In this document: piece by piece, positions 45,700-57,647 of the stretch | Layout of the letters: the number at the start of each line of letters is the position of its first letter | Numbering within the stretch: position 1 is the first letter of the stretch | DNA from: Bolinopsis microptera | Taxonomy: Eukaryota > Ctenophora > Tentaculata > Lobata > Bolinopsidae | DNA: 60,000 nt | Reading direction: 5' to 3' | Assembly: GCF_026151205.1 (NCBI RefSeq) | Contig: NC_087082.1 | Coordinates: forward strand, 18,385,401-18,445,400 | Translations under genes and position numbers: made by a program | The notes under the pieces: model-generated | Told to the model about the DNA's origin: nothing | Databases searched by the model: none | What the model saw: the letters and a program-made list of their open reading frames with translations, nothing else

Positions 45700-46750
45700 C
45701 CGTGTTGCACGTCTCTACACAGAACTCGTTATAAATATAAGGTGGTTTTTGGGAAAGTTGTTTCCTTCCTCATTTACCCCATTTGCAAAATAAAATAGTA
45801 CGTGAACCCACAATTTTAATCTGCACAGCATAACATACTATACTACAAAGCTCTTCCAGTGTACCACTCGCAATAACGACTAAATTTTAAATATTCCCTA
45901 TAATAGCCTTACTTTTCCCGTTGGATAACATGGTTTCTTTCTGTACTGGTCCTACTGGTTCCCAATTATGTTATGGTTCACAAGCAATCAATTAATAAGG
46001 GGTTATTATATTAGGGGAAGTGACAAGCCGGACAACGGACAAGCTCGCTTGACCGTTGTCATGATATAACTCGTATTTCCAAGGATTGCGTGAGCTCTAA
46101 TTTACAAATTTTGGGGAAAGGGTAGAAACTAGATCGCACTGGGTACGGCTGTAAATATGGGAACGATAAATCGGGGTTAAACTGTAAGTCAAAGTCTATG
46201 ATGAAGTTAAAAATGTATAAATGATCTGATTCTGAGTATGGGCAGGGGATGCAAATCTTCGCGTCCGTCCCCTCCGAGGAAACGGGCGCAATTTTTGTTA
46301 AAAATACAATTGTATGCTTCTAGAACTCACAAAATCTTAAAAGCAGTTTGTGATAATACGTGATGCAAATTTATATCACCATCGGCTGGTTATTAATAAC
46401 GTAAGGCTCTTCAACATGATGAGTTATTCGATCGAAGCTAAGAGTTGCAATCATGAGAAAGTATATTTATATATATATTCGATAGGCAAGTACAGTCAAG
46501 CTTCGACTCCAACAAGTGATGAGTTCTTTTGTCTACAAACGACACAGTTTTTAACTATAAAAAGAAGTATTGTAGCTCGACGCACAATAAAGTTTGACAA
46601 ATACTAAATAGTTTGACACTCGTAGGGAAGTTCGATAACAGTACTACGGTCAGCCTACACAATCTAGAAGTAGAGTAGGATAAGTTATCCGATAACCTAC
46701 CTACTGTGCTACCATCAAAGGAACGATCCCTCAATTTCCACTAAGTCACT
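45700..46750. other. No gene seen
   Basis: AT-rich sequence. The only structure noted is an imperfect hairpin at 46031-46060 (gacaacggac ... gaccgttgtc). Confidence 0.5.
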
Positions 46751-46764
46751 GGTCTTTCGACAGC

Positions 46765-47083
46765 GTGCATCGTGGGAAGATGTTCAAAATACCAGTGGCT
46801 CTGGTTAGAAAGAAATCACGTATGTACAGTGAATTAATCAAAATCTACAAAGTCCCTAATTTCCCTCCTGCCTGGGGCTCATCTTGCAGTACAGCTTCAC
46901 ACAGTTTCAGGAGTTGGAGAATAGTACTACGTTTGATCAAACGGACTAAACATATTAATACTCATGCTAAGATATTTCCATTTCTTTCTTTGGACTTTTT
47001 GACAGCCGATGCAGTTACTAATACTATTAGGTATTTAAGTTTGGAAATCAAATACGAAATTATTTTGGAACTTAGTTTTCAGG
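46765..47083 (+). other. Open frame with a good splice donor, possible exon
   Basis: About 106 codons (from MHRGKMFKIPVALVRKKSRM to KYEIILELSFQ) end at cag|gtaaga, a consensus donor at 47084. There is no acceptor, domain or downstream exon to pair with it. The composition is basic and nondescript. It may be chance. Confidence 0.2.
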
Positions 47084-47148
47084 TAAGATGTCAAAAATAA
47101 CGAAAATCATAATTAATTGTAAAAATGTTATTGAATATTAATAATAAT

Positions 47149-47540
47149 TTCATAATCACTTTTTGTTTTCAAATATTATACTGCTAATCAGCAGCTCACC
47201 AATCATGATATTGTAATTGTTATATATCAATCTATTGAACTAAATTAGATTAACGAAATCGAATTAAATCTCCAGGGGAACTTTCTAGATTTAACACCAA
47301 AAATTATTATCGCAAAAGAAAAGGAGATCGGCCCCTCGATCCTAGCTTGCTAGGTTCGCCATTGTTGTGTTGTTGTTGTTGTCATAATCACTTTTTGTTT
47401 TCAAATATTATACAGCTAATCAGCAGCTCACCAATCATGATATTATAATTGTTACATATCAATCTATTGAACTAAATTAGATTAACGAAATCGAATTAAA
47501 TCTCCAGGGGAACTTTCTAGATTTAACACCAAAAATTAAA
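47149..47540. repeat. Direct repeat of about 157 bp flanking a 78-bp segment with a (ttg)n tail
   Basis: 47149-47306 and about 47384-47540 are almost identical (start cataatcactttttgttttc). Between them, ttatcgcaaaag ... cgccattgttgtgttgttgt ends in a ttg microsatellite, like the 3' end of a SINE or LINE. The long direct repeats could be an unusually long target duplication or a local duplication. Confidence 0.7.
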
Positions 47541-47552
47541 AGGCGTAAATTA

Positions 47553-47596
47553 CCTTGCTCTGCGCCAGGCCCAGAGCAAGGTGCTCTGGGCCTGGC
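47553..47596. repeat. Two mutually exclusive hairpins
   Basis: gccaggcccagagc pairs with gctctgggcctggc (47564-47577 with 47583-47596; perfect 14-bp stem, 5-nt loop). The same left strand can instead pair as ccttgctctg with cagagcaagg (47553-47562 with 47572-47581). Its function is unknown. Confidence 0.6.
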
Positions 47597-47934
47597 ACGA
47601 TTTAACGATATGGCGACTTAACGTGAAATTTTGATTACACCCATAAGTGTTACATTTTTCTATAGTCTAGTTTAAATTCCAAATAAACTTTTCTCAAACA
47701 TTTCTCCTGGAATTTCCAGCAAATCTGAAATCGGAATCAACTGTATCGGATTGGGTAAAATTTAATCATTCGGCTGTAGAGTAAATGCTTCAATATTTTA
47801 ACGAGTACAAAACTAGTAAATGTTATCATAATCAATCACACCTTAAACGGAAACAATATAAAAGGTAATATCAATTAAGATAATTGGACTGTTAAAAATC
47901 AAAACATCAATTTGACAGAACTTATTGTTGACAA

Positions 47935-48312
47935 AAGCTTGGGCAATTCGGTAATCTGCCGATGCACATCTGGGGCACACCTCGGGCACACCTGGGGCAC
48001 AAACTCGGGCACACCTGGGGCACACCTCGGGCACACCTGGGGCACAAAGCACACCTCGGGCACACCTCGGCCCGGGCAGAAACTGGTGTGCCCAGGTTCT
48101 TTTTCCAAGGTTTCCCAATTACCATGCCCGAGATGTGCCCGAGATGTGCCCGAGGTGTGCCCGAGGTGTGCCCCAGGTGGTTTCTGCCCGAGGTGTGCCC
48201 GAGGTGTGCTTTCTGCCCGAGATGTGCCCGAGGTGTGCCCGAGGTGTGCCCGAGTTTGTGCCCCAGGTGTGCCGCAGATGTGCATCGGCAGATTACCGAG
48301 TTACTAAAGCTT
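47935..48312. mobile_element. Fold-back element 3, arms of 11-bp units
   Basis: Termini cggtaatctgccgatgcaca at 47949 and its exact reverse complement ending at 48298; an aagctt lies 8 bp outside each. The arms are tandem copies of gcccgaggtgt/gccccaggtgt (11 bp) in opposite orientations around a unique centre at about 48085-48122. No coding sequence is present. The sequence is unrelated to elements 1 and 2, but the architecture and unit length are the same. Confidence 0.85.
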
Positions 48313-48678
48313 GTTATTATCGTATAAAAATCTCATTAGTTCCTTAGCTGTAGAAAACGTTAGATTTGGACGTAATGAAGGTTAACAGAAAGTCATGTTT
48401 AGCTTTTCAGATTCAAAGTCAAAACAATATAATTTGATCTCATTCCGTACACAACAACTAAAATTATTTCTGCGTCTGAAAAGTGTAAATACTATAAATG
48501 TCAAATAAAATAGTTTTTATAAAGAGTCAACATCACTCAAAACTAATCTAATTTTAATCTAAAATATAGAAACATTTAGCATCTTTATTAACATAAAGCG
48601 CAAACAAAACATTTAAAATATCGCATGTTTCATCAACGTATTATATTTCACTACTCTGGGAGTCTGATACGACCCAAA

Positions 48679-49363
48679 CAGAGGCGGCTATTGGGGGCGT
48701 CCAGGCGTCCGTGGACGCCTTTAAATTATTATCTGGTGGCTGGTGCTTAAAATAGAAATAGTAATTAGTAATAGTGTTAGGAAATAACAAATCGCAATAT
48801 AAAGGTCTTCGTTTACTATCATACGTTTTAATGTAAGCGCACGCATGATCTTCGCGAAATTTTGTGTTGTAGGGAGTCTAATCCTACCTCTGGACTACTC
48901 AGCCGCGCAGTTTTAACGCATAGTTAATTGTAAACGTTACAAAGCACATCGTGCGCATCCCACTACAGGTAATTTACCTGAGGACCCCAGGCTTTAATGT
49001 TCTTAAACAACGAATAGAGATTAGGCGGAATGACAGGCTGAGCGCGGCCCAGTAACAGGTAATCTATTATGATTTGCCTCGATTTGGGGGTCCAGGACCC
49101 TTTGAACTATTGACTGTTGTGATACTGCGCGGCTGAGATCGTACACGTGTGGTGTCCTGTTTCACCCATGTTATAAGTTTTTGTTTTTGTTTGCTGTCGC
49201 CTGTAAAGTGTTACACATTACATTTACAAGGCCCTGTGTGTAACAGTAATGTAATCGGTAGTTTGGAGGGATCAGCTTGAGCCGGCTCCCAAGCCCCCCT
49301 CCCCCCAGTCCATCGATTGGACCCCCAACAAAACTGCCAGCCAGCTCCCACGAGCCGCCTCTG
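48679..49363. mobile_element. hAT-like transposon with perfect 8-bp target duplication
   Basis: Terminal inverted repeat CAGAGGCGGCT at 48679 and AGCCGCCTCTG ending at 49363, flanked by GACCCAAA at 48671-48678 and 49364-49371. The interior has no transposase. It contains a nested smaller element at 48974-49055. Confidence 0.88.
48974..49055. mobile_element. 82-bp hAT-like miniature transposon nested in the larger one
   Basis: Same family as 10051-10127 (ttacctgaggacccc ... gcgcggcccagtaa). Flanked by perfect CAGGTAAT at 48966-48973 and 49056-49063. It inserted after the enclosing element. Confidence 0.85.
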
Positions 49364-49860
49364 GACCCAAATCATAAAACTAGTCCGCATTATGGGACAT
49401 GAACGATAAGAAATGAGGGAATATACCAGCCTCATACAAGAATTTATAACTATAATCTGAATAGTCACCAAAACACCAACTAATAAAGCAACCTCTAATA
49501 AATACGATCAAACAATTGTTTTAAACATTTCCAGGAGGTTTTTTTGGAACTTTGCATATAAATTTAATTTAAAAACTTGTCTTTTGAGCTGTAATCATCC
49601 TTCACAAGTAAAATGTCTCATTTGTCCCCCGGTACAAAATTATCTATTCAAAATCCACGTCGCTGTTCAATGTCCATTTTTAAGAAAGATCCAACAAAAG
49701 GTAAACTCGAGATTAGTCGCAGTAAAATAGAGACTTCAGGAGATCTTGCTTCTGAAAATATTTCAATTATCTTTATTCGATCAATGGCAATTACTAATTA
49801 GAACGAATATGAACATGAAACAAAATATATTTAGGAAGAACTCTCAGGGCAAAAACTTAC

Positions 49861-50131
49861 AATCTTCTCAATCATAATCTCCTCAGACTCGTCCAGACGT
49901 TCTTGTTTAATCTCGCAGTCCAGCTCCTTCTTCACGTCCTCTCTCAGAGATTGGTTCAGGTTTCCCACTACCAACCCCGCCACCTCCTCCTCCGCTGGCT
50001 TGCTGAGGACTGAGGTCTCGAAGAAGCTGTATAGATCCTCCAGGGAGGGGACAGACTCGATACTGTTAGGAGGGGAGATGGTATCGAAGTTTCTGTCAAT
50101 CTGATACAAGTTCTCCTGCGGTTGCTCGAAC
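49861..50131 (-). CDS. Orphan internal exon of an unidentified intracellular protein
   Basis: The acceptor tacctctcacag ends at 50132, the donor gtaagt starts at 49860, and the exon is 271 nt (phase 2 to 0). Encodes FEQPQENLYQIDRNFDTISP, VPSLEDLYSFFETSVLSKPA, GNLNQSLREDVKKELDCEIK, QERLDESEEIMIEKI: acidic, helical, no known domain. The end phase fits the starts of the exon-like frame at 34.8 kb and of the exon at 27.8 kb, but the LDLa gene on the same strand intervenes, so linkage is unproven. Confidence 0.5.
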
Positions 50132-50169
50132 CTGTGAGAGGTAGTGGAGTGGTGAGGTTTTGTCAATCT

Positions 50170-51570
50170 TCGCGGTGATAGATGAAATGGGAAATAAATA
50201 TATTTTGAGTTCGAAGCTAAAATGTAAAGGAATATTTCTACACCCGATACCCAGTTGTAAGGGCTGCCTTTTAAGAGCTTGGGTTATAAATTAGCTAAAA
50301 TGCTAGGTGACGTGATGATCATTGACCAAGGTATTTAGTTTGCTTAAAAGCATTCTCTTAGAGCTGATTAGGCGTGGATATAAAATAAAGAAAGGGTACA
50401 TAACCTGATGTAGAGTTGAGTTGGTGAAGAGGAGGAGATCAGGATTGGATCATGATGAATAAGAGGCGGACCGATACAAGGCACGAGCTTGTGGCGGATA
50501 GAATTTATATTATGGCTACTGGTGACTGGTCCTCATGCCAGGAGGACCGCCAATAAACTAATTATTTGCCCGGTTAGCAATTATGATTTATGTGGCCTAT
50601 CTTAAGCTCGTGCAGCTAGCTGGGTCACGGGATTCAATGTCTGCCAGGACTATAGACTTAATGCGTATATGGTAAGGCCGTCCGTATAGCTTAGGAGGTG
50701 CTTAAGATTTGTTCGTTGCTTATTAATATTACTTTATTGCGGATATAAAATGATCGTTAATTTAGGATTGACCTTTTGTACTAATAAAAGACTTGGATAA
50801 ATGCAACGTAAAATGGCAGGGGCTAAATACACAAAGTTAAAGTTAAACAAGCATCGTCAAACAAAATAAACAATAATGTGGATCACCCTATGAATGGAAA
50901 AGTGGTAGTGACGATGTGTTAAGTTTGAGATTTATTGTCAGCATTGGATAATCTGGGTCAATAAACCATAAAGTTGGTAAATGGAGGATTTTCGAAATTT
51001 ATAAGTTTTGGCTCCAGCCAGGGATACGGCTGGATTACCAAAACTGTAACAGGGCAATGTTACAGGGCTAAACAAGAATTGTCCGGAAGCAACCGAATCA
51101 ATTAATTTTTACCCCGCGGAACACCAGGATTCATGGATCCCAGACTTTCGAAGCCTTATAATATAATTGTGTTAGAAACTTTCAGTGGATTTGTGCTCGG
51201 AAGTGTTGCCCAGGAAATTTCTTTATAATATCTAAAATTTCTGTCAGCGTGTTTTGGAGCCAGTTAATTTCACGTTTCTAAAAGGGCTGTTTCTGTGATC
51301 TAACTGGTTAGGGGAAAACTGTAAGTTTCATCTGGATTATTGTGGCTAATACTGGAAAGTGCCGTGATTTAATATATTTTTTCACTTGGCATAGCCGGGC
51401 CTGGGATATTTATACCAGTGTCTTGACTTATGCCTGCTGAAATGAAGTTCACGGTTCTCTAAAATAGTAATTGTCTCTTCATAATCATATCTGTTCAATC
51501 CTTTAACGATCAAGTATATTCCACGACGACGATACCATTATTTTTCAGCTAAACAACAATTTCAGTTAAA
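50170..51570. other. Intergenic or 3' untranslated DNA
   Basis: No gene is recognised. The minus strand has AATAAA at about 50931-50936 and 50732-50737, candidate polyadenylation signals for the receptor gene ending at 51578. Confidence 0.4.
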
Positions 51571-51577
51571 CAAAAAT

Positions 51578-54500
51578 CTAGCCTTTTCTTTTTCCTTTAT
51601 CTTTTTCCAAGATATTTTTTGAATTAAAATCCTCGTTTTGAGATGTTTCGCATTCTTCAGGAATGGTTGTCAATATCGTTTGCGTAATACTGAATTTGCC
51701 CGCGAAAACTTTTCCTGTTAGGAACATTTTAGAATATTCAGTTTCTGTTTTATTCAATGTGGCGGAATTCTTTTTTGTGATATCTGATTTTGAAGCAGAA
51801 TCCAAGTCCATAGTATCATCATTTTTGTGCAAAAAAGTAGAATCTTCCTTGTTGACAGTTTTGTTATTATTACAAGTTCTGATTTCTTCATTTTGTCCTG
51901 ACAGCTCATTTGCATTGAAAGCGGATTGCGGAGTCATGGCGACGTTTCTTTCCACATCTCTTTTCTTTCTTCTAGTTCTAGCGAATTTGTTTATCGATAG
52001 TAAACATCGTCTTATATAAGACATGTAAAATATAGATACCCAATATCTAATTTTATTTACCATCAACTTGATTGTCACGATTATGTAATCATGATATAGA
52101 ATGGGATTTATAACAGAATTTATTGGTAGAATCACGATCGAAGATATTGGATACAAGGCTGTAGCATCCATTAATTCAAAAGAATGCAACATACACACCG
52201 ATATAAAAGGGACCCAACAAAGGAAATCTGTCGCAATTATGAGGGCTATTTGAAGATGGGATTCCTCTTTATCTCTTGAGCGTCTATTTTGGGCTTTTTG
52301 ATTGCACATTCTAGCTCGTTGTTTTGAGCTTTTTGTAAAGAACAAAACCTTGCTGTAGCAGATAAATATGATGGTGAAACACACAAAATTCAGGGTTAGA
52401 TTTGACCATACATAAACTCTTTGTGGGTCTTCTCCTGATACAAAGTATTTGAACAGACAAACGCCATCATTGCCATAAAAGTGAACTTTGCGTCTCCCTA
52501 TGCCTCCATATTGGTTTGAAAACATTGGGCTTATCAAACTATCGATTTTTGCCCAAGTGTACACTGCAGAGTCAACGAGTCTTCCATAATACTTGCTTAT
52601 TTTGTTAATGTGCATGTCTTTGGTCACAAATGCTGGAAATATTGTAATGTTTGGATTATATGTCATTCCATTGACAAAGATATCCTCATATCGGACCATT
52701 AAGGGGATATAGGCTAGACAAAATGATGCAATTGACATTATTGCGATGATGATGACCATTTTTGCAGCTGCATGTTTGGATGTAATTTTTTGGACTTTGA
52801 TGATACCGATAGCCCTAAATATGCTGAGAACTGTCATTGAAAAGAGAGATATTTGACCACCGAATGTACTGAACACTCCCAAGAAAGCACACCCATCACT
52901 GGATAACCAATTAAATCTTTCTTTACAGTATGATTCCGCAAAGATGACTGAGTCTAAAATAGCAATAGTTAACAGGTACAGTCCCGTTATTAGATCCCCA
53001 ATATGAATGACAGTTGTTAGAGCTTTATTGTTCAATGCAGACGTAAAATGTCTGGTTGCCAGGTGTCTAAAATTCTTCAAAAGTTTGACAGAGTTTAAGA
53101 TAACTGCTGCACAACCAACAACCCAACTGAAAACCTTTAGAGACAGTTTTGAAATAATTGTTGTTCTACAGTCCTCATTGCACTCGTCGGTGTAGTCAGC
53201 ACAATCTATTTTCCCATCACATTTCTGGCCCCGTCCAATGAAGCGTTTTGAAGATATGCATAAAAAGTTGTTAATACATATATCTTCATCTGAGCTATCG
53301 CCACAATCGTCTACCAAATTGCAAACTTTGTCATAATCGACACATCTATCGTTGTTGCAGAGAAATATGTTATTTTGATACCGTCCACTTTTCTTATTTT
53401 TATTTAAAAAGGTCAGGCGATTCTTATTCTCTATTGTAAAAATCCTGTCCTCGTATTGATTATCAATCTTACATGAGTCATAGTTAAGTGGTCGCAATGG
53501 ACACACAGGCTGCTCTTTGCATTTTTTCATGCAACTAAGATAAACGTACACTCTTCCATATACGTTTGTGCAGTGTACCATGGTCTTTGGTAAAACAATC
53601 TTTGGTATACCGTCGAGTCCAAAAATTGAGACTGGCAAGAAATCTTCTTTGACGCATTGTGATAGATAGTGACCTAAACTTGTACTCACTCCGGCAACAC
53701 AATGTATGAGAAATTCCAATGGATTTCTTGTTCCAATGGCGATGGGGTTTGTGAAAACATGTTCGGATGATCTAGTCTGACCGCAAACTCTTGCATGATC
53801 ACAAATGTCATAACCGTTACACAGATCTTGGAACATTACATAATGGTACGATCTAGGGCTGCAGATGTAAACATCTTCACATTTACTGCTGTCAGGCACA
53901 TAACGAGACAATCTGCCGATTCCACATGTTGGCCAGATTTCTGTTTCGTCTTCTCCTTTTAGACAGTCTTTACTTCCGTCCATCAGCCAAGAGATGGGTA
54001 TGGGAAGTTTTGTGTCGTGACGATATCGGCGGGAACATGTAGACAAAGTCATTCTGTCACAGATCTTGGATGTTTCATCACTTTTATCGGAACAGTCCGA
54101 AATTCCATTGCAAAATCGATGCTTATGGACAGTACAAGAGTGACTGGTTGTCAAGCATAGGCTGTCAAACCCATCATCGCACAAACCTGGGTTCTGAACG
54201 CAGGTGGCAAATTTAGACATCGTAGATGGGTAGCTGTCAATCTTACACGACACTACTCCTCTCATTGGGTCCGTACAATTGGTTTGGTCCATGTAGAATT
54301 TGCAGTATGGCACATACGGCTCACCTTCAACTTGCTTCATTCTGTTACTTGATTGAACAAAATAGAACGATTTATAAATAATTAGCGCAGAACATCTTGT
54401 AAAATTAGATAGCCTCCGGTATTGGAACAATACATGCGATGATTCTCGATTCAATTTTGGATTCGATATTGGATTCCATGTTGAAATGCATTGTTTGCTC

Positions 54501-55182
54501 TTTTTGACATCTTCATACAACTTCTTATGGGCCAAGTTATGTTTGTAATCTAAATAATTGATGGCGTCATATCCTCGAGGTTTTATGTTAAATAAACCAT
54601 TCCTACCAGTATAGAGATCTATCATATGATGATTGTACTCGTTACAACCAATTTCATCCTCACCACTTTCGCAATCAAGTCTGCTATCGCATATTTTTTG
54701 CGAGCTTACATATGACATATTACTTGTGATACTCTCACAAAATATACCATAACGATAACCATTACACAACGCTTCATCAAGACAACCATGAACTTCACAT
54801 AATCCATTACATGTTGTAGAATTAGTCATACTAAAATCCATATTAGGTGTTTCATATTCTATAGTTAGGGTGAAAACCTTAGGTGTTACTACCCCAATCT
54901 GTTCCGTAAAATGTCTGTTACAAAAAGATTTCGAATTGTCTCCTGATAGCAACTCTATGAGTGTAGTGCTGGGCTGGTGGTGTATACAACCTTGATAAAA
55001 ACGAGGATCGTCAGAACAGAGCTTTGTTACATCAGAGCGGAGGAAGTTTCCTGATTTCGGTTGCTTACGTGGAAGATATACGTAATATTTTGAGGAATCG
55101 ATGCATTCGATAATTTTAAAATTGTCATCTTGTTGACAAACATTTTTGAAAAATCCGTTAGTTTCGGCAACGGTACACGCTC
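51578..55182 (-). CDS. 3'-terminal exon of TSP1/SRCR/LDLa seven-transmembrane receptor
   Basis: The acceptor attatttcag ends at 55183. The exon is open for 1,200 codons to a stop at 51578. Residues 1-670 form a cysteine-rich ectodomain with about six LDLa modules, some canonical (HRFCNGISDCSDKSDETSKI; DKVCNLVDDCGDSSDEDIC; GQKCDGKIDCADYTDEC) and some degenerate. Residues ~685-1030 are a rhodopsin-like seven-helix domain: HIGDLITGLYLL (TM2), TVLSIFRAIGI where DRY is expected (FRA), TDFLCWVPF (CWxP, TM6), INSVINPILYHD (NPxxY, TM7). A 170-residue Ser/Thr/Asn-rich tail follows. LDLa plus 7TM resembles GRL101-like and relaxin-type receptors, but I see no leucine-rich repeats. Likely a plasma-membrane G-protein-coupled receptor. 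Confidence 0.88.
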
Positions 55183-55414
55183 CTGAAATAATTTTTAAAG
55201 AAATAACAATATTAATGTTGCTTCAAAACCAGTGTGCACTGTGCAGCGTAAATCCTTTTCAGCCGTTAATGGTGAAAATAAGAATAAACTGAAAAGAAGT
55301 GCCAAATGTCCATTTTAATATTCTTTAATGGTCTATATTATTAATTATTAGACACAACAAATGAAAAGAAATATGCTAAGAGAAATACTTAAATATGACA
55401 TGTTGAGGACTTAC

Positions 55415-55659
55415 CAGGCTGTATATTGCAAAGAAGTCCCAGTGTGTAGTTATTATATTTATTACCCGTACGGAAATGTCTTCTCTCCAAGGAATAAGAA
55501 CAGCTATCGAAATCAAAATCACTTTTAGTTTTATCACAAGAAAAATTTGTCATCACTCTAGCATGATCTAGCAGATTTCTCATAGCTGTATTATCATTGT
55601 TATCGATATTGTTCAGGATTTCTTGGTATCGTTCTGGTGCATCATCTAATACAGTGATC
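55415..55659 (-). CDS. Receptor exon, C-terminal part of SRCR-like domain
   Basis: The acceptor ccaaacacag ends at 55660 and the donor gtaagt starts at 55414; phase 2 to 1. Encodes W-ITVLDDAPERYQEILNN ... NFSCDKTKSDFDFDSCSYSL ... YTLGLLCNIQPG. The C-x10-C ... LLC pattern suits the second half of an SRCR module with a long insertion. Joins in phase to GACTVAETNG of the terminal exon. Confidence 0.7.
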
Positions 55660-55989
55660 CTGTGTTTGGAATTTAATTTATGAGAACATTATATGGACTT
55701 GCACAATTATAATTTGGTTAATGTTTAAATTTTTAAAAGAGATTTTTTTGTTTGAGCAGTCCTCAAGTTAAAGTTGATATTGAAATTAAATGCTTAGGAG
55801 TAAAAGAGGCCGTATTTTGGACCATCTTGAGAAGCGGGATTGAGCAAAATGAAAGGTTTTGCATTTGATCAATAAACCGCAATATGAAATAAAAATCAGA
55901 AAAATTTGATCCAAGCCGCAAAATCAAAATTTGTTCGTTAATTTAATACAATTACAAAGTCTCTATTCATTGATCAAATAATCAATTCT

Positions 55990-56535
55990 AATAAAAATTA
56001 AGGGGGCCGGCGGCCCACATCCAGAAACACGCCATCTTGCCAGGCAGCCTGGGAGGAAATTTTTTTCGGGAGGAAAAAACGGGAGGAAAAAGAGGAAATT
56101 TTTGAGAAGTTACTCCTAAATTTCGAAATATTTTTTTGGAATAAAGACAAATTAATTGAGGAAATTTTTGAAGAAAATGTTTCGATTGTATAAAAATCAA
56201 AGAGGAACATCCTGTCAGTTTTGGAACACAGTGAAATATTCTGATTGGAGAATGCAGATTGCTGTTGTGAAGTTACCAAATTTACGTGAGTACTTGATTC
56301 TTTTCAATCCCAGTTTATTGCTGTCCTACAAATTTCTTTAATGCCAAATGTCGTCTAAAAAACCCTATTTCGCAAAAATTTGTCAAGGGGCTCCGCCCCT
56401 GGACCCCGCTGAGGGCTGTGCCCCCAGACCCCTTCCACAGCTTGCTTCACTCGCTGCGCAGCTGGATTGGACGCGTCGGCTCGCTTCGCTCGCCGACAGC
56501 CCCCCCAAAGAAAAATCCTGGCTACGTCCCTGCTC
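55990..56535. mobile_element. hAT-like terminus and GC-rich transposon debris
   Basis: Read on the minus strand, cagggacgtagccaggattt starts at 56532, a widespread hAT-type end. It is followed inward by GC-rich text with gcgaagcgagc and ggggcggagcccc motifs (56380-56500). The other end and target duplication were not found. ggggccggcggcccacatcc at 56003 is repeated inverted at about 56637-56660. Lies in the receptor intron between 55659 and 57021. Confidence 0.5.
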
Positions 56536-56659
56536 GTGAATTGGTCCAGTGTTAAAAATTTGCGAGCAAAGCGAGCGGGCCACAGAAAAAAGCCACAGAA
56601 TTTAGAAAAAGACACATCTGTGAGGAAATATAAAACTTTCTGGATGTGGGGCCGGCGGG

Positions 56660-56915
56660 GGGGGGGGGGGGTCCTCATCAAAATTATCTCGAAATTGATT
56701 TTATAGTTGTTTCTGATAGAGGGGAGTGATATCTATCAGCTGCTTTTGGTCCCATGGAAATTGTATTGCGCGAGCGATTTTCAATCGCGCGATAATTTCG
56801 ACTAGGAACAATATTTTTCCATGGGACCAAAAGCAGTTGATAGATATTACTCCCCTCTATCAGAAACAACTATAAAATCAATTTCGAGAAAATTTTGATG
56901 AAGACCCCCCCGGCC
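56660..56915. mobile_element. Long-stem fold-back miniature transposon
   Basis: About 95-bp arms (gattttatagttgtttctga ... ttttggtcccatgga) are near-perfect reverse complements around a centre at about 56765-56815. The ends are G/C homopolymers (ggggggggtcc, gaccccccc). No coding sequence. Confidence 0.75.
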
Positions 56916-57020
56916 CCCTTAAGCCAAAAGTTTTCCCGCTTTCACAGAAGCACATTGTTTAACATCGCCACAAAATTTGTCATTAAGCACTAAAACAGTT
57001 ATAAATAAATCGTTCCTTAC

Positions 57021-57151
57021 CAGGTTTGTATCGCTCCCCAAAAGTACTCGTTGTCTAAATCAAACCAATCCTCGGCATAATCATACCCAAGGTTCTTGCA
57101 TATGACATTTGCTTTGTAGTCTGAGAAGTTCGACAGAGAGACGGTTGCTGT
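57021..57151 (-). CDS. Receptor exon, central SRCR-like segment
   Basis: The acceptor ttttcag ends at 57152 and the donor gtaagg starts at 57020; phase 0 to 2. Encodes TATVSLSNFSDYKANVICKN then LGYDYAEDWFDLDNEYFWGA. ANVICKNLGY corresponds to the A-x-V-x-C-x-x-L-G-Y signature of SRCR domains. Confidence 0.75.
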
Positions 57152-57234
57152 CTGAAAACAAAAACTGATGAAAAATATTGCCACATTTTAGATATGTTTC
57201 AAATATATTTTTCTTCGACTAGGGCAACCACATA

Positions 57235-57455
57235 CAAGTGGTTTTCTTTATAATATGTGTATTTCAAAAGGTGTGTTTGGTGTTACTGCACCATTTCAAG
57301 GAATACAAATTTTATCTGAAAATATTGATAGAGATTGCAAAATGTTTGTAAATATTTATAAACATTTTACAATCTCCTTCAATATTTTCAGATAACTTTT
57401 TTATTCCTTGAGCTGGTGCAGTTACAAACGTTTTGAAATACACATATTATAAAGA
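57235..57455. mobile_element. Palindromic miniature transposon in receptor intron
   Basis: ctttataatatgtgtatttc at 57236 and its inverse at about 57455 bound two ~100-bp complementary arms meeting at gtaaatatttat (about 57350). Several mismatches and small indels indicate age. Confidence 0.75.
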
Positions 57456-57561
57456 TGTAACATAATATTAAATATTCGTTCACGGGGCCTTTATACTAGT
57501 TTAGTAGTTACTTTCACAAAGACAGTTACAATAATACAATATAAAACATTAGTAGCCAGAC

Positions 57562-57647
57562 CCGGTTAAGCACTTTAACCAAAACTACTCCAGCGCTTCC
57601 GTTGCTCGGTTTACCATCCGTCCCGTAAAGAGCAAACTGAACTTCAT
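57562..57647 (-). CDS. Receptor exon, N-terminal part of SRCR-like domain
   Basis: The acceptor actattacag ends at 57648. The donor is the weaker gtctgg at 57561 and was chosen because it leaves phase 0 to match the next exon. Encodes EVQFALYGTDGKPSNGSAGV then VLVKVLNR, the opening strand of an SRCR fold (V-x-L-x-G-x-D-G). Confidence 0.6.

Noticed and set aside
34596-50131. Joining the exon at 49861-50131 to the terminal frame at 34596 or to the exon at 27722
   Set aside because: Phases would allow either, but the LDLa gene lies between or around them on the same strand and nothing discriminates the options.
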